Shown here in pieces: positions 22,166 through 29,513 of a stretch of DNA of 64,000 nt. The notes under the pieces are model-generated. The model was not told where the DNA came from and ran no database searches. It saw only the letters and a program-made list of their open reading frames with translations. Source of the stretch: Amycolatopsis albispora. Its GTDB lineage: Bacteria > Actinomycetota > Actinomycetes > Mycobacteriales > Pseudonocardiaceae. The DNA lies in assembly GCF_003312875.1 (NCBI RefSeq), contig NZ_CP015163.1:8432001-8496000 (forward strand). Direction: 5' to 3'. Position 1 is the stretch's first letter. The number at the start of each line of letters is the position of its first letter. Both the position numbers and the translations under genes were made by a program.

Positions 22166-22777
22166 TCAGCCGGGCGTGCTGGCCCAGCCGGTCAGGTGGG
22201 GGATCTTCACCCCGAACGGGCCGTGGAGCAGGAACTCCTCGGTCTCCACCCGCGCGAAACCGGCCGCGTCGATGGCGCGGCCGGTCTCGCGCGCGGGGTC
22301 GCAGCCGCCGTCGAGCCAGCGCGACACCGGCGCCACCGTCTTCTGCGCCCAGCGCGACCACGTGCCTTCGGGTGCGGCCACGTGCTCCAGGAAGACGTAC
22401 CGCCCGCCCGGCCGCAGCACCCGCACGATCTCGGCGAGCACCCGGCGCTGGTCCTCGACCGAGCACAGCACGATGGTGCCGACCACCGCGTCCACGCTGT
22501 GGTCGGCCAGTGGAATCGCCTCCGCCGCACCGCCGATGACCGGCCCGTTCGCCTGCTCGCGCAGTCGTTCGTGCAGGTAGGGGTTCGGTTCGAGGCCGAG
22601 CCAGCGGACCCCGCGCGGGAAGTGCGCGGTGTTCGCCCCGGCGCCGGGGCCGATTTCCAGCACCGTGCCGGTCAGGTCCGCCAGCAGCCTGCGCCGCTGC
22701 GGGCCGTACATGCCCGCGCCACCGGCCGACCGGTTGCGTGCGGCGCGCCGCCAGCCGCGGGCCGTGCGCGTGGTCAT
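22166..22777 (-). CDS. Class I SAM methyltransferase, METTL7-like
   Basis: 203 residues. The SAM-binding motif is VLEIGPGAGANT (residues 39-50), with an acidic post-I region (GLEPN) and the motif LRPGGRYVFLEHV. The C-terminal half, with LEHVAAPEG, a conserved Trp-rich stretch and DGGCDPARET, recalls the METTL7/TMT1 group, whose mammalian members methylate thiols; this resemblance is from memory of the family. Its ATG overlaps the stop of the upstream glycosyltransferase (ATGA), so the two are co-translated. It converges on the CxxC oxidoreductase with 3 bp between the stops. It may modify the NRPS product, but a housekeeping UbiE-type methyltransferase cannot be excluded. Confidence 0.85.
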   Translation of the reverse strand: MTTRTARGWRRAARNRSAGGAGMYGPQRRRLLADLTGTVLEIGPGAGANTAHFPRGVRWLGLEPNPYLHERLREQANGPVIGGAAEAIPLADHSVDAVVGTIVLCSVEDQRRVLAEIVRVLRPGGRYVFLEHVAAPEGTWSRWAQKTVAPVSRWLDGGCDPARETGRAIDAAGFARVETEEFLLHGPFGVKIPHLTGWASTPG

Positions 22778-23973
22778 CCGGCGGCGGCCTTCTCGGTGAT
22801 CTCCTCCACGACCTCGATCACGCGCGCGGCTCCGTCCTCGTGGCGCAGGTCCGCCGCGATCGCAGCGGCTCGTTCAGTGTAGGAGGGCACACCGACGGCT
22901 TCGGTGATCTTGGCCGCGAGCCCGGCCGCGGTGAGCCCGCGTGCCGGGATCGCCCCCGGTGCGGTGCCGAGGTCCACCAGGCGCCGCGCCCAGAACGGCT
23001 GGTCGTGGGAAAACGGCACAGGGACCGACGGCACGCCCGCCCGCAGAACCGCGGCGGTGGTCCCCGCGCTCGCGTGGTGCACCACGGCGGCGACGCGGGG
23101 CAGGAGCCATTCGTGGGGCACGTGGCCGACGGTCAGCACGGTATCGCCCGATGCGGTCAGGTCACCCCAGCCCGAGTGCACGATCGCCCGCATTCCGGTG
23201 CGCCGGATCGCCTCGGCGACCGCCTGCTGCTGCTTGCCCGCCTGACGCGCGACCACGCTGCCGAAGCTGACGTACACCGGCGCGGGGCCGTCGTCCAGGA
23301 AGCCGACCAGCTCGCCGGGTGGTTCCGCGGTGGAGTACGGCCACCAGAAGCCGGTCAGCTCCTGTTCCGGCCGCCAGTCACGCGGGCGCGGCACCACCAG
23401 CGGGCTGATGCCGTGCAGCATGCGCTGCCCGGGATCCGGTGTGAGCTTGCCCTTGAGGCCGAGCCGGGACCGCAGTTCCGCCAGTGGCTTCGCGAACATC
23501 CGGGGTCCCAAGTGGACAAACAGCTCGCCCGCCTTGCGGTTGAGCCACGGTCCCAGATCGCGGCCGCCGAACAAGGCGGGCGACAGCTCGCGGGTCGGCG
23601 CCGCGGGCTGCAACGGCAGCGCGACGCACGGAATGCCGTACGCCTCGGCGAGGCTGTTGCCGAAGACCAAAGTGGACATCGGGCAGAGCAGCACGTCGGC
23701 CTGCCCGGCGACGTTGATCATCTCGGGCACTTGCTCGCGCAGACCGTCCGCCAGCAACCGCATCGGGGACTTCCGGCTGTTCGCGGTGACCGCCCGCGGG
23801 TCCACGGAGGACAGCGGGTGGAAGCCGAGCCCGGCGGCGGTGATCGCCTCGCCGAACCGGGCCACCGCCGCGACCGTCACCGGGTGCCCGGCTCCGGCGA
23901 GCCGCCTGCCCAGCCCGAGGTACGGCAGCACGTCGCCGTCGCTGCCGCTGGCCAGGACCACCACACGCGCCAT
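22774..23973 (-). CDS. GT1-family glycosyltransferase (MGT / sterol glucosyltransferase-like)
   Basis: 399 residues, GT-B fold. The N-terminus (VVVLASGSDGDVLPYLGLG) is the acceptor-side Rossmann start seen in GT1 enzymes. The donor-binding C-terminal half has VYVSFGSV and the HHASAGTTAAVLRAGVPSV block, followed by PFSHDQPFWA. Such enzymes transfer a nucleotide-activated sugar to a small lipophilic or polyphenolic acceptor in the cytosol. It is the first gene of a two-gene minus-strand operon with the methyltransferase. No sugar-biosynthesis genes lie nearby, so a common UDP-sugar donor is more likely than a rare deoxysugar. Whether it belongs to the NRPS pathway is open. Confidence 0.9.
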   Translation of the reverse strand: MARVVVLASGSDGDVLPYLGLGRRLAGAGHPVTVAAVARFGEAITAAGLGFHPLSSVDPRAVTANSRKSPMRLLADGLREQVPEMINVAGQADVLLCPMSTLVFGNSLAEAYGIPCVALPLQPAAPTRELSPALFGGRDLGPWLNRKAGELFVHLGPRMFAKPLAELRSRLGLKGKLTPDPGQRMLHGISPLVVPRPRDWRPEQELTGFWWPYSTAEPPGELVGFLDDGPAPVYVSFGSVVARQAGKQQQAVAEAIRRTGMRAIVHSGWGDLTASGDTVLTVGHVPHEWLLPRVAAVVHHASAGTTAAVLRAGVPSVPVPFSHDQPFWARRLVDLGTAPGAIPARGLTAAGLAAKITEAVGVPSYTERAAAIAADLRHEDGAARVIEVVEEITEKAAAG

Positions 23974-24014
23974 GAGCCGAGGCTAGCCACGGCTGCCTGG
24001 GGTGATGCCCAGTC

Positions 24015-24060
24015 TTGACGCAACCAACTGGTTGCCATAGAGTCGCAACCAGTTGGTTGC
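24015..24060 (+). promoter_or_regulatory. Promoter with paired operators for the SRPBCC/ArsR operon
   Basis: A -35 box TTGACG (24015-24020) and a -10 box TAGAGT (24038-24043) are separated by 17 bp. GCAACCAACTGGTTGC (24020-24035) fills the spacer, and its reverse complement GCAACCAGTTGGTTGC lies at 24045-24060, just past the -10. Each is itself a near-perfect palindrome. This is the expected layout of an autorepressor site, most simply for the ArsR protein of the operon. Confidence 0.8.
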
Positions 24061-24076
24061 TACATAGGAGGCAGAC

Positions 24077-24508
24077 ATGGCATTTCCCGATCGCATCGAG
24101 CGGACCGTCGAGGTCGCCCAGCCGCCCGCGAAGGTCTGGGCGGCGCTGACCACCGCCGAAGGGCTCGGCACCTGGTTCGGCAACGAGGCCACCATCGACC
24201 TGCGCCCCGGTGGCGCCGCCCAGCTGAAATGGGACACCGGCGACACCGCCGACCTGCGGGTCGAGCGCGTCGAGGAGCCGTCCGTGTTCGGGTTCACCTG
24301 GCACATCTACGGCCTGCCCGAGGACGACCCGCGCCGCACCTACGTCGAATTCACCCTCGAACCGGCCGGTGGCGGCACCCGGCTGACCGTGGTCGAGAGC
24401 GGGTTCGGCCAGCTCACCGAGGACGCCCACGAGAAGGCCTACGGCGGGAACACCGAGGGGTGGCGGCTCGAACTCGGCGAACTGGTCGAATACCTCGATG
24501 CAGCCTGA
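24077..24508 (+). CDS. SRPBCC (AHSA1-like) domain protein
   Basis: 143 residues with a strong AGGAGG at 24066-24071. The START/Bet v1-like fold of the AHSA1 family is recognisable from the N-terminal pattern IERTVEVAQPPAKVWAALT, a central WDTGD strand and the C-terminal GWRLELGELVEYL helix. These proteins form a hydrophobic cavity and are usually encoded beside an ArsR-type regulator, as here; their ligands are mostly unknown. It overlaps arsR by 11 bp, indicating translational coupling. Confidence 0.9.
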   Translation: MAFPDRIERTVEVAQPPAKVWAALTTAEGLGTWFGNEATIDLRPGGAAQLKWDTGDTADLRVERVEEPSVFGFTWHIYGLPEDDPRRTYVEFTLEPAGGGTRLTVVESGFGQLTEDAHEKAYGGNTEGWRLELGELVEYLDAA

Positions 24509-24830
24509 GCACGAGGCCGTCGCCGAGCGGGTCTTCACCGCGCTGGCCGACCCGAGCCGCCGCGCGGTGCTGGCCGCGCTGGCGGCCGGCGGGCCCGCCA
24601 CCGCGACCGAGCTGGCCGATCGCCTGCCGATCACCCGGCAGGCGATCGCCAAGCACCTGAACCTGCTGGCCGAGGCCGGTCTGGTGACCGCGGAGCCGGG
24701 GGAGCGCCGCCGCGTGCGGTACCGGCTGCGGTCGGCGCCGATGCGGGTGGCCCAGCAGTTCCTGGCCGCGCTGGCCAGGGACTGGGACAGCCGGCTGGAC
24801 GCGCTGAAATCGCGGCTCGAGCAGGGTTGA
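24498..24830 (+). CDS. ArsR-family winged-helix repressor
   Basis: 110 residues. The wHTH shows ALADPSRRAVLAALAAGGPA and the recognition helix ITRQAIAKHLNLLAEAGLV, followed by the wing EPGERRRVRYRL. No cysteine pair for metal binding is visible, so it is probably not a metal sensor; it fits the ArsR subgroup paired with AHSA1 proteins. It starts inside the SRPBCC gene. It probably represses its own operon through the twin palindromes at 24020-24060. Confidence 0.9.
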   Translation: MQPEHEAVAERVFTALADPSRRAVLAALAAGGPATATELADRLPITRQAIAKHLNLLAEAGLVTAEPGERRRVRYRLRSAPMRVAQQFLAALARDWDSRLDALKSRLEQG

Positions 24831-24838
24831 GGGGTGCG

Positions 24839-24853
24839 CGCGTAAATTACGCG
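24839..24853. promoter_or_regulatory. Perfect 15-bp palindrome CGCGTAAATTACGCG
   Basis: Two 7-bp arms around one central A, in the gap between the ArsR gene and the XRE regulator gene. It could be an operator for the XRE regulator. It lacks a U-tract and is too short for a convincing terminator. Confidence 0.4.
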
Positions 24854-24908
24854 ATCGTGCAGTAGCAAGATCACCACCCGTAGTGACGTAGTCGCGGTGT
24901 TCACCTGA

Positions 24909-24929
24909 TCCAGGGGTCGATACCCTGGA
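24909..24929 (+). promoter_or_regulatory. Inverted repeat TCCAGGG/CCCTGGA before the XRE gene
   Basis: Seven-base perfect arms around a 7-base loop, just upstream of the two candidate starts of the XRE gene. It is a possible autoregulatory site or 5' UTR hairpin. Coordinates could be off by one. Confidence 0.35.
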
Positions 24930-24966
24930 CGAGTTGACGCGTCGAGGTGAAAGGTGGCGTTCGGCG

Positions 24967-26157
24967 ATGGAACCCGCGACGGAACTGGGGCGACGGCTCC
25001 GGGAGATTCGCGGGTGGCGTCAGCTCAGCCTGCGGGCGGTGGCGCAGCTCTCCGGGTACTCCTTCACCTATCTCGGCCAGATCGAGCGCGGCGAGAAGCC
25101 GGTGAACAGCAGGCGCGTGCTCGAAGCGCTCGCCCGCACGCTCCGCGTCTCGCCCACCGAACTGACCGGAAAGCCTTACGCGGCAAGGGATCCGCTCGAC
25201 GACGACATTCGCGCCGGGGTGCCCGCGGTGGAGGAGGCGCTGACCGGCTGGTGGGTCGGCGAGGCGCCCGAGCAGCCCGAACGGCCCTGGTCGCAGCTCT
25301 GGGCCGACGTGGTGCGCCTGAACAAGGTGCTGCGCCCGGACGCCGACTTCGCCGCGCAGGTGGTGCTCATCCCGCAGCTGATCCGCGAGCTGCTCACCGC
25401 GTCGGCCGAGCCCGCGCACCGGCGCGAGGCGCTGGTCGGGTTGATCGGCACCTACAAGGCCGCCGCCTACCTGGTGCACGACCTCGGGTTCGCCGGGTTG
25501 CCCGCGCTCGCGGTGGAGCGGATGCGCCAGGCCGCCGAGGAACTCGACGATCCGGTGTGGACGACCTACGCCGCCTACCAGCGCGCCCAGCTGCTGTCCG
25601 GGGCGAACCGCGCGCGGCAGTACGAGCTGGCCGTCCGCGTGGCCGAGCTGCCGGGGGCGCGGGCCGAGACGGCCGGGCTGGCGCACCTGACCGCGGCACT
25701 GGCCTCCGCCGCCCGCGGCCAGGCCGACCAGGCGAACACGCACCTGGCCGAGGCCGCCGCGCTGGCCGACACGCTCGAGGCCGACGTGAGCCCGTGGATG
25801 GACACCAACTTCGGCCGCACCAACGTCGGCATCTGGCAGGTGACCATCGGGCTGGAGCTGGGCATGGGCGCCGGGGTGGCCGAACTGGCACGCCAAGTGC
25901 GACCGGTGGGGGTCTCGCGCTCCCGCCAGTCCGCCTTCTGGATGGATCTGGGCCGCGGTCTGCTCACTGAGCGGAAAACCCGGGAGCAAGGCCTTTCCGC
26001 GTTGCTGAAGGCGGAAGAGCTGGCCCCGCAGAAGGTCCGGAACAACGTTTTCGCTCGTGAGGCCGTCGCGGACCTGCTCGGCAGCGCCCGCCGCGAAGCC
26101 GGTGGCCGCGAACTGCGGGGCCTCGCCTGGCGCATGGGCGTTGCCCCAACCGGGTAA
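24967..26157 (+). CDS. XRE-family HTH regulator with TPR-like C-terminal domain
   Basis: 396 residues from the ATG at 24967; an in-frame TTG at 24934 would add 11. I prefer the ATG because the HTH begins immediately after it (TELGRRLREIRGWRQLSLR, then SGYSFTYLGQIERGEKPVN). The rest is all-helical with repeated AALA/AEAAALAD segments that look like TPRs, as in actinobacterial XRE regulators that sense a small molecule or peptide. The next gene encodes a small Cys/His protein behind a palindromic site, a pairing reminiscent of XRE-plus-small-protein pairs in actinobacterial development. Function unknown beyond DNA binding. Confidence 0.9.
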   Translation: MEPATELGRRLREIRGWRQLSLRAVAQLSGYSFTYLGQIERGEKPVNSRRVLEALARTLRVSPTELTGKPYAARDPLDDDIRAGVPAVEEALTGWWVGEAPEQPERPWSQLWADVVRLNKVLRPDADFAAQVVLIPQLIRELLTASAEPAHRREALVGLIGTYKAAAYLVHDLGFAGLPALAVERMRQAAEELDDPVWTTYAAYQRAQLLSGANRARQYELAVRVAELPGARAETAGLAHLTAALASAARGQADQANTHLAEAAALADTLEADVSPWMDTNFGRTNVGIWQVTIGLELGMGAGVAELARQVRPVGVSRSRQSAFWMDLGRGLLTERKTREQGLSALLKAEELAPQKVRNNVFAREAVADLLGSARREAGGRELRGLAWRMGVAPTG

Positions 26158-26168
26158 ACCACGGCACG

Positions 26169-26187
26169 TGTGCACTTCTGGTGCACA
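26169..26187. promoter_or_regulatory. Perfect inverted repeat TGTGCAC-N5-GTGCACA
   Basis: Seven-base arms, 12 bp after the XRE stop and 51 bp before the start of the small zinc-ribbon gene. A TAGCGT hexamer near 26209 could be the -10, which places the repeat over the -35 region. It is a likely regulator-binding site, possibly for the XRE protein. Confidence 0.55.
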
Positions 26188-26237
26188 AACCGGCTTTCGG
26201 CGCGCCTAGCGTGATTGCGCGATCACGGGAGGTGCTG

Positions 26238-26471
26238 GTGCCTGGCGAAAGACCGGAGCCACGACGGGCGGACGGCGAAAGCCCCGCCGCCTTCGTCAGC
26301 CGGGTGTTCCGGACCTGCCGCTGGTGCGGCACGCGGTACCCCGACGCCTGGACCTGCCTGTTCCACGAATGCCGGTGTGACGGCGAGAACCGGCCGCCGT
26401 GGCCGGAGGCCGACACCGATCGCGGCGCGTGGTTCGCCACCGCCCGCACAGCCCCCGGTGGAACGGACTGA
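26238..26471 (+). CDS. Small Cys/His-rich protein (putative zinc ribbon)
   Basis: 77 residues from GTG at 26238, chosen because GGGAGG (26227-26232) sits 5 bases upstream; a longer frame from 26181 has no such site. The core TCRWCGTRYP followed by WTCLFHECRCDG gives two CxxC/CxC-like pairs plus a His, a probable single-zinc fold. It has a charged N-terminus and no signal peptide or membrane segment. It lies behind the palindrome at 26169-26187 and directly after the XRE regulator, so the two probably form one unit. Function unknown. Confidence 0.7.
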   Translation: MPGERPEPRRADGESPAAFVSRVFRTCRWCGTRYPDAWTCLFHECRCDGENRPPWPEADTDRGAWFATARTAPGGTD

Positions 26472-26683
26472 CCCCCGACCCGTCCGTTCCGCTGGGTCCC
26501 ACCGCCCACCGCGGCGTCCGAAGAGGACTGGGGCGCCGGTGCACCACACCGGACAGTCCGCTTAGGACGTCGCGGTGGCGGTGAGTAACCGTTCGGTCCG
26601 TGGTGGCCGTGATTTCTCGTCGCCTGTTCCCTCGACTTTTCGCGCGCGGTACGGTTTGTGCTCGGCGTCGGCGCGAGAGCGGG

Positions 26684-26980
26684 GTGATCAGCATCGAGGC
26701 CGGGACCACGGCGGACTACGCCACCGAACTGCTCGTGCTGCTCGACCGGCTGCGCGCGCAGACCGGCCGCGAGGACGTGCCGAAGCGGGAGGTCCTCGAC
26801 GACAACCTCGCGCTGCTCGCCGAAGACATGCGTGCCCTGCAGCGCGGGCAGGCCGGCACCGTCCACCCCGAGCTGATGCTGAGCCGGTGGTCGCGGGTGC
26901 AGTCGCTGCTCGGTGGCCGCGCCCGGTTCGCGCCGCTGGTGTCGGCGATCTCCAGCCGGATCGAGCACCTGTTCCGCTGA
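26684..26980 (+). CDS. Hypothetical helical protein
   Basis: 98 residues from GTG at 26684. Third-position GC is high throughout and the frame starts sharply with acceptable initiation context; the longer frame from 26600 has atypical codons before this point. The sequence is predominantly helical (YATELLVLLDRLRAQTGR, DNLALLAEDMRALQ) without cysteines, signal peptide or recognisable domain. It stands alone between the zinc-ribbon gene and the mannosyltransferase. I do not recognise the family. Confidence 0.55.
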   Translation: MISIEAGTTADYATELLVLLDRLRAQTGREDVPKREVLDDNLALLAEDMRALQRGQAGTVHPELMLSRWSRVQSLLGGRARFAPLVSAISSRIEHLFR

Positions 26981-27037
26981 GCCGGCGCACACCTGGCGCA
27001 CAGCCGGTTCACAGCCCGGCGCGCTTGACTCGCCCGC

Positions 27038-28222
27038 ATGCCCAAGAAACTCGGCGCGCTGGTGCTGCTGGTGCTGGCCGCGGTCACCGTGCGCACCCTG
27101 TTCTTCGACTACCGCTCCGGTGACTACAACGCGTTCCTGCTGCGCTGGTACGAGTTCATCGAGCAGAACGGCGGCTGGCGCGCGCTGCGGCACGAGTTCG
27201 CCAACTACAACGCGCCCTACCTGTACCTGCTGGTGGTGCTCAGCTACCTGCCGGTGCCGCCGCTGATCGGGATCAAGCTGATCTCGGTGGTGTTCGACTT
27301 CGTGGTGGCCTATTTCGCCTACCGCTTGGTCGACCTCCGGTACCCGGGGCGCTGGTGGCCGGTGCTGGCGGGCGCGGTGGTGGTGTTCCTGCCGACCGTG
27401 GTGCTGAACAGTTCGATGTGGGCACAGGCGGATTCGATCTACTCGGCGTTCGCGGTCGGTGGTCTCTACTTCGCGCTGCGGCACCGGCCGTACCTGGCGT
27501 GTGCGTTCTTCGGCTTGGCGCTGGCGTTCAAGCTCCAGGCGGTGTTCCTGTTCCCGGTGTTGCTGCTGCTGGTGCTGGCCAAGCACGTCCCGTGGCGCGC
27601 GTTGCCGCTGGTGCCCGCGGTCTACCTGGTGCTCGACGTGCCCGCGTTGCTGATCGGCGCCGACCCGGTGGCGTTGCTGACCATCTACGCGACGCAGACC
27701 GAGACCTACGGCCAGCTCACGCTCAATGCGCCGAACGCGTACCAGTTCCTGACCGGGGCGGGCGGCACCGAGGTGCTCAAGGCGGTGGGCGTGGCGGTGA
27801 CCGGGGCGCTGGTGCTCGGCGGCATCGTCGCGCTGCTGGCCAGGGCCACCGAGCTGACCACCACGCGGATCGTGTTGCTGGCGGCGGTTTCGGCGCTGCT
27901 GGTGCCGTACTTCCTGCCGGCCATGCACGAGCGGTACTTCTATTTGGCCGACGTGCTGACCGTGGTGGCGGCGTTCTACCTGCCGCGGGCGTTGTGGCCG
28001 CTGCCGGTGCTGACCCAGTTCGCATCGCTGTTCTCGTACCTGCCGTACCTGGCCGCGGACGGTGGTTTCGGTGGTACGGCTCCGGCCATTGTGGACTTCC
28101 GGGTGCTGGCGATGGTGATGCTGGCCGGGCTGGTGCTGGCGGTGTGGGTCACCGTGGAAAACCTGTCGGACCCGCGGCCTAGTCTGCCGGGATGGACGAG
28201 ATCATCACCTACCTCGAGATGA
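27038..28222 (+). CDS. Gpi18-like polytopic mannosyltransferase
   Basis: 394 residues with about nine to ten hydrophobic segments. Motifs of the GT-C superfamily are visible: an early acidic DYRSGDYNAFLLRWYEF loop, NAPYLYLL, SSMWAQADSIYSAF after TM segments, and the late MHERYFYLADVL. This pattern fits the COG5542 (Gpi18-related) glycosyltransferases, which use polyprenyl-phosphate sugars to modify cell-envelope lipids or polysaccharides on the outer face of the membrane. The acceptor cannot be predicted. Its 3' end overlaps the GNAT gene by 31 bp. Confidence 0.85.
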   Translation: MPKKLGALVLLVLAAVTVRTLFFDYRSGDYNAFLLRWYEFIEQNGGWRALRHEFANYNAPYLYLLVVLSYLPVPPLIGIKLISVVFDFVVAYFAYRLVDLRYPGRWWPVLAGAVVVFLPTVVLNSSMWAQADSIYSAFAVGGLYFALRHRPYLACAFFGLALAFKLQAVFLFPVLLLLVLAKHVPWRALPLVPAVYLVLDVPALLIGADPVALLTIYATQTETYGQLTLNAPNAYQFLTGAGGTEVLKAVGVAVTGALVLGGIVALLARATELTTTRIVLLAAVSALLVPYFLPAMHERYFYLADVLTVVAAFYLPRALWPLPVLTQFASLFSYLPYLAADGGFGGTAPAIVDFRVLAMVMLAGLVLAVWVTVENLSDPRPSLPGWTRSSPTSR

Positions 28223-28668
28223 CCGCGGCGGCGGAGCTGCGCCCGGCGGCGCCGGTCGACGGGCTGGTCCTGGAGCCGGTCGCGCACACGTCGCCGTTGA
28301 TCAGGGAGTTGCACGCGCGCATCGGCACGCCGCACGGCTGGAGCAGCGCCACCCGCACGGCGGAAGGCTGGGCGGAGTGGCTGGCGAAGGAGGCGCGCCA
28401 GTACCGCGTGATCCGCTTCGCCGGGGACGCCGCGGGCGCCTGCGACTACGTACCGCGCGATGGTGGTGAGGTGGAGATCAGCACGTTCGGCCTGGTGCCC
28501 GAGTTCGTCGGCCGAGGCCTGGGCGGCTATGCGCTCACGCTCACCCTGCGGGAGGCTTGGTCCTTGCCGGGGACGCGGCGGGTATGGCTGCACACGTCGT
28601 CCAAAGACCACCCGAACGCCCTGCCGAACTACCTGCGGCGCGGCTTACGCGTATACCAACCGGGCTAG
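28192..28668 (+). CDS. GNAT-family N-acetyltransferase
   Basis: 158 residues. The acetyl-CoA pyrophosphate loop is EFVGRGLGGYAL, preceded by the beta-4 strand VEISTFGLVP, and the C-terminus has the NALPNYLRRGLRVY turn typical of GNATs. The ATG at 28192 keeps the TYLEMT segment that I recall as conserved in relatives; an ATG at 28219 would instead give a 4-bp ATGA overlap with the upstream gene. The substrate is unknown. The end of the gene is imperfectly repeated about 120 bp downstream. Confidence 0.85.
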   Translation: MDEIITYLEMTAAAELRPAAPVDGLVLEPVAHTSPLIRELHARIGTPHGWSSATRTAEGWAEWLAKEARQYRVIRFAGDAAGACDYVPRDGGEVEISTFGLVPEFVGRGLGGYALTLTLREAWSLPGTRRVWLHTSSKDHPNALPNYLRRGLRVYQPG

Positions 28669-28793
28669 CGGCGCGGCTGGCCTCGCGTGTATCGCTCCCG
28701 CCCGGCGCCGCGCGGCTGGCCCCGCACGTTTCGCTACCCGGCGGTTCGGTCGGTGCTCCCGGCAGGGCTTGCGCGTGCAGCAGCCCGGCTAGC
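28642..28793 (+). repeat. Imperfect duplication of the GNAT 3' end
   Basis: 28642-28669 (end of the GNAT gene, through its TAG) and 28766-28793 match at about 22 of 28 positions. The downstream copy would encode GLRVQQPG-stop against GLRVYQPG-stop. It is a remnant of a local duplication and not a functional gene. Confidence 0.5.
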
Positions 28794-29319
28794 AACGTGG
28801 CGGGAGCCAACCCGGTGTGGTGATCACCTGCTCCGGGCCCACCGGCATCTCGCCGCCGAAACTGAAACCGACCAGGCTGCCCGGGCAGACCGCCACCCCG
28901 GCCGGGCCGTCGCCGGTCTGTGAAGTGCGCCATGCCACCGGGGCCAGCCCGACGCGCCACACCTTCCAGTAGGGCGCGCCGTCTTCGTGCCCGGCGCAGT
29001 CGTCGTCGGCCGCGGTGGGGAAGTTGTTGATCCGGCACACGTAAGCGCGGTCGCCGTACGGGCCTTCGCCGCGGCCCGCGTGCACGGCGAGTCCGGTGCT
29101 GTCGAGCGCCTGGCGGGCATCGGCGCCGTGTGCGCAACGGACCACGAGTTCACCCGGCAGCGCGACGGCGACCGTGACGCCTTCGCAGCCTTCGGCGGTT
29201 TCCGGGCCCGGCATCGGGCTGGGCAAGGTCAGCAGCAGTGAGGCGAGTACGGGAAGAACAGCCACAAACCGGACAGTACGGCTGTTCTGCTTGTCGCGCA
29301 GGACGAGCCGCTGTTGCAC
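28789..29319 (-). CDS. Secreted protein with transcobalamin-like C-terminal domain
   Basis: 176 residues from GTG at 29319 with GGAAGG 7 bases upstream. The N-terminus is basic followed by a hydrophobic run (VRFVAVLPVLASLLLTLP), a signal peptide or anchor. The mature part contains the pattern YVCRINNFP...C...YWKVW followed by GVAVCPGSLVGFSFG. This is the arrangement of the small secreted actinobacterial proteins with a DUF4430/transcobalamin-like C-terminal domain. At least four cysteines probably form disulfides outside the cell. Its ligand is not predictable. It converges with the GNAT gene. Confidence 0.75.
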   Translation of the reverse strand: MQQRLVLRDKQNSRTVRFVAVLPVLASLLLTLPSPMPGPETAEGCEGVTVAVALPGELVVRCAHGADARQALDSTGLAVHAGRGEGPYGDRAYVCRINNFPTAADDDCAGHEDGAPYWKVWRVGLAPVAWRTSQTGDGPAGVAVCPGSLVGFSFGGEMPVGPEQVITTPGWLPPRC

Positions 29320-29513
29320 AGATCACCTTCCATTCACGGGAAACCGCGGCCGAATTGCGCCACTTGGCGGCAAATGCCCGCTTTCCGGGTACTTGTGAAA
29401 ACGCCCGGAACCGGAGAAGGATATGACCTCTCGTAATCGAGTTCCTCCAGGCGAGTGAACCGATTTTGCCGAATGGATCATCAGTTCATTCGGGTCCTCG
29501 AAAGGTTTTGAGC

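Noticed and set aside
22196..24018. Plus-strand frames over the methyltransferase and glycosyltransferase genes
   Set aside because: They are antisense shadows; the minus-strand proteins have clear SAM and GT1 motifs and an ATGA coupling.
28460..28792. Plus-strand frame ending in GLRVQQPG
   Set aside because: Only its last codons resemble the GNAT gene; the rest is out of frame with it, so it is a repeat remnant and not a gene.
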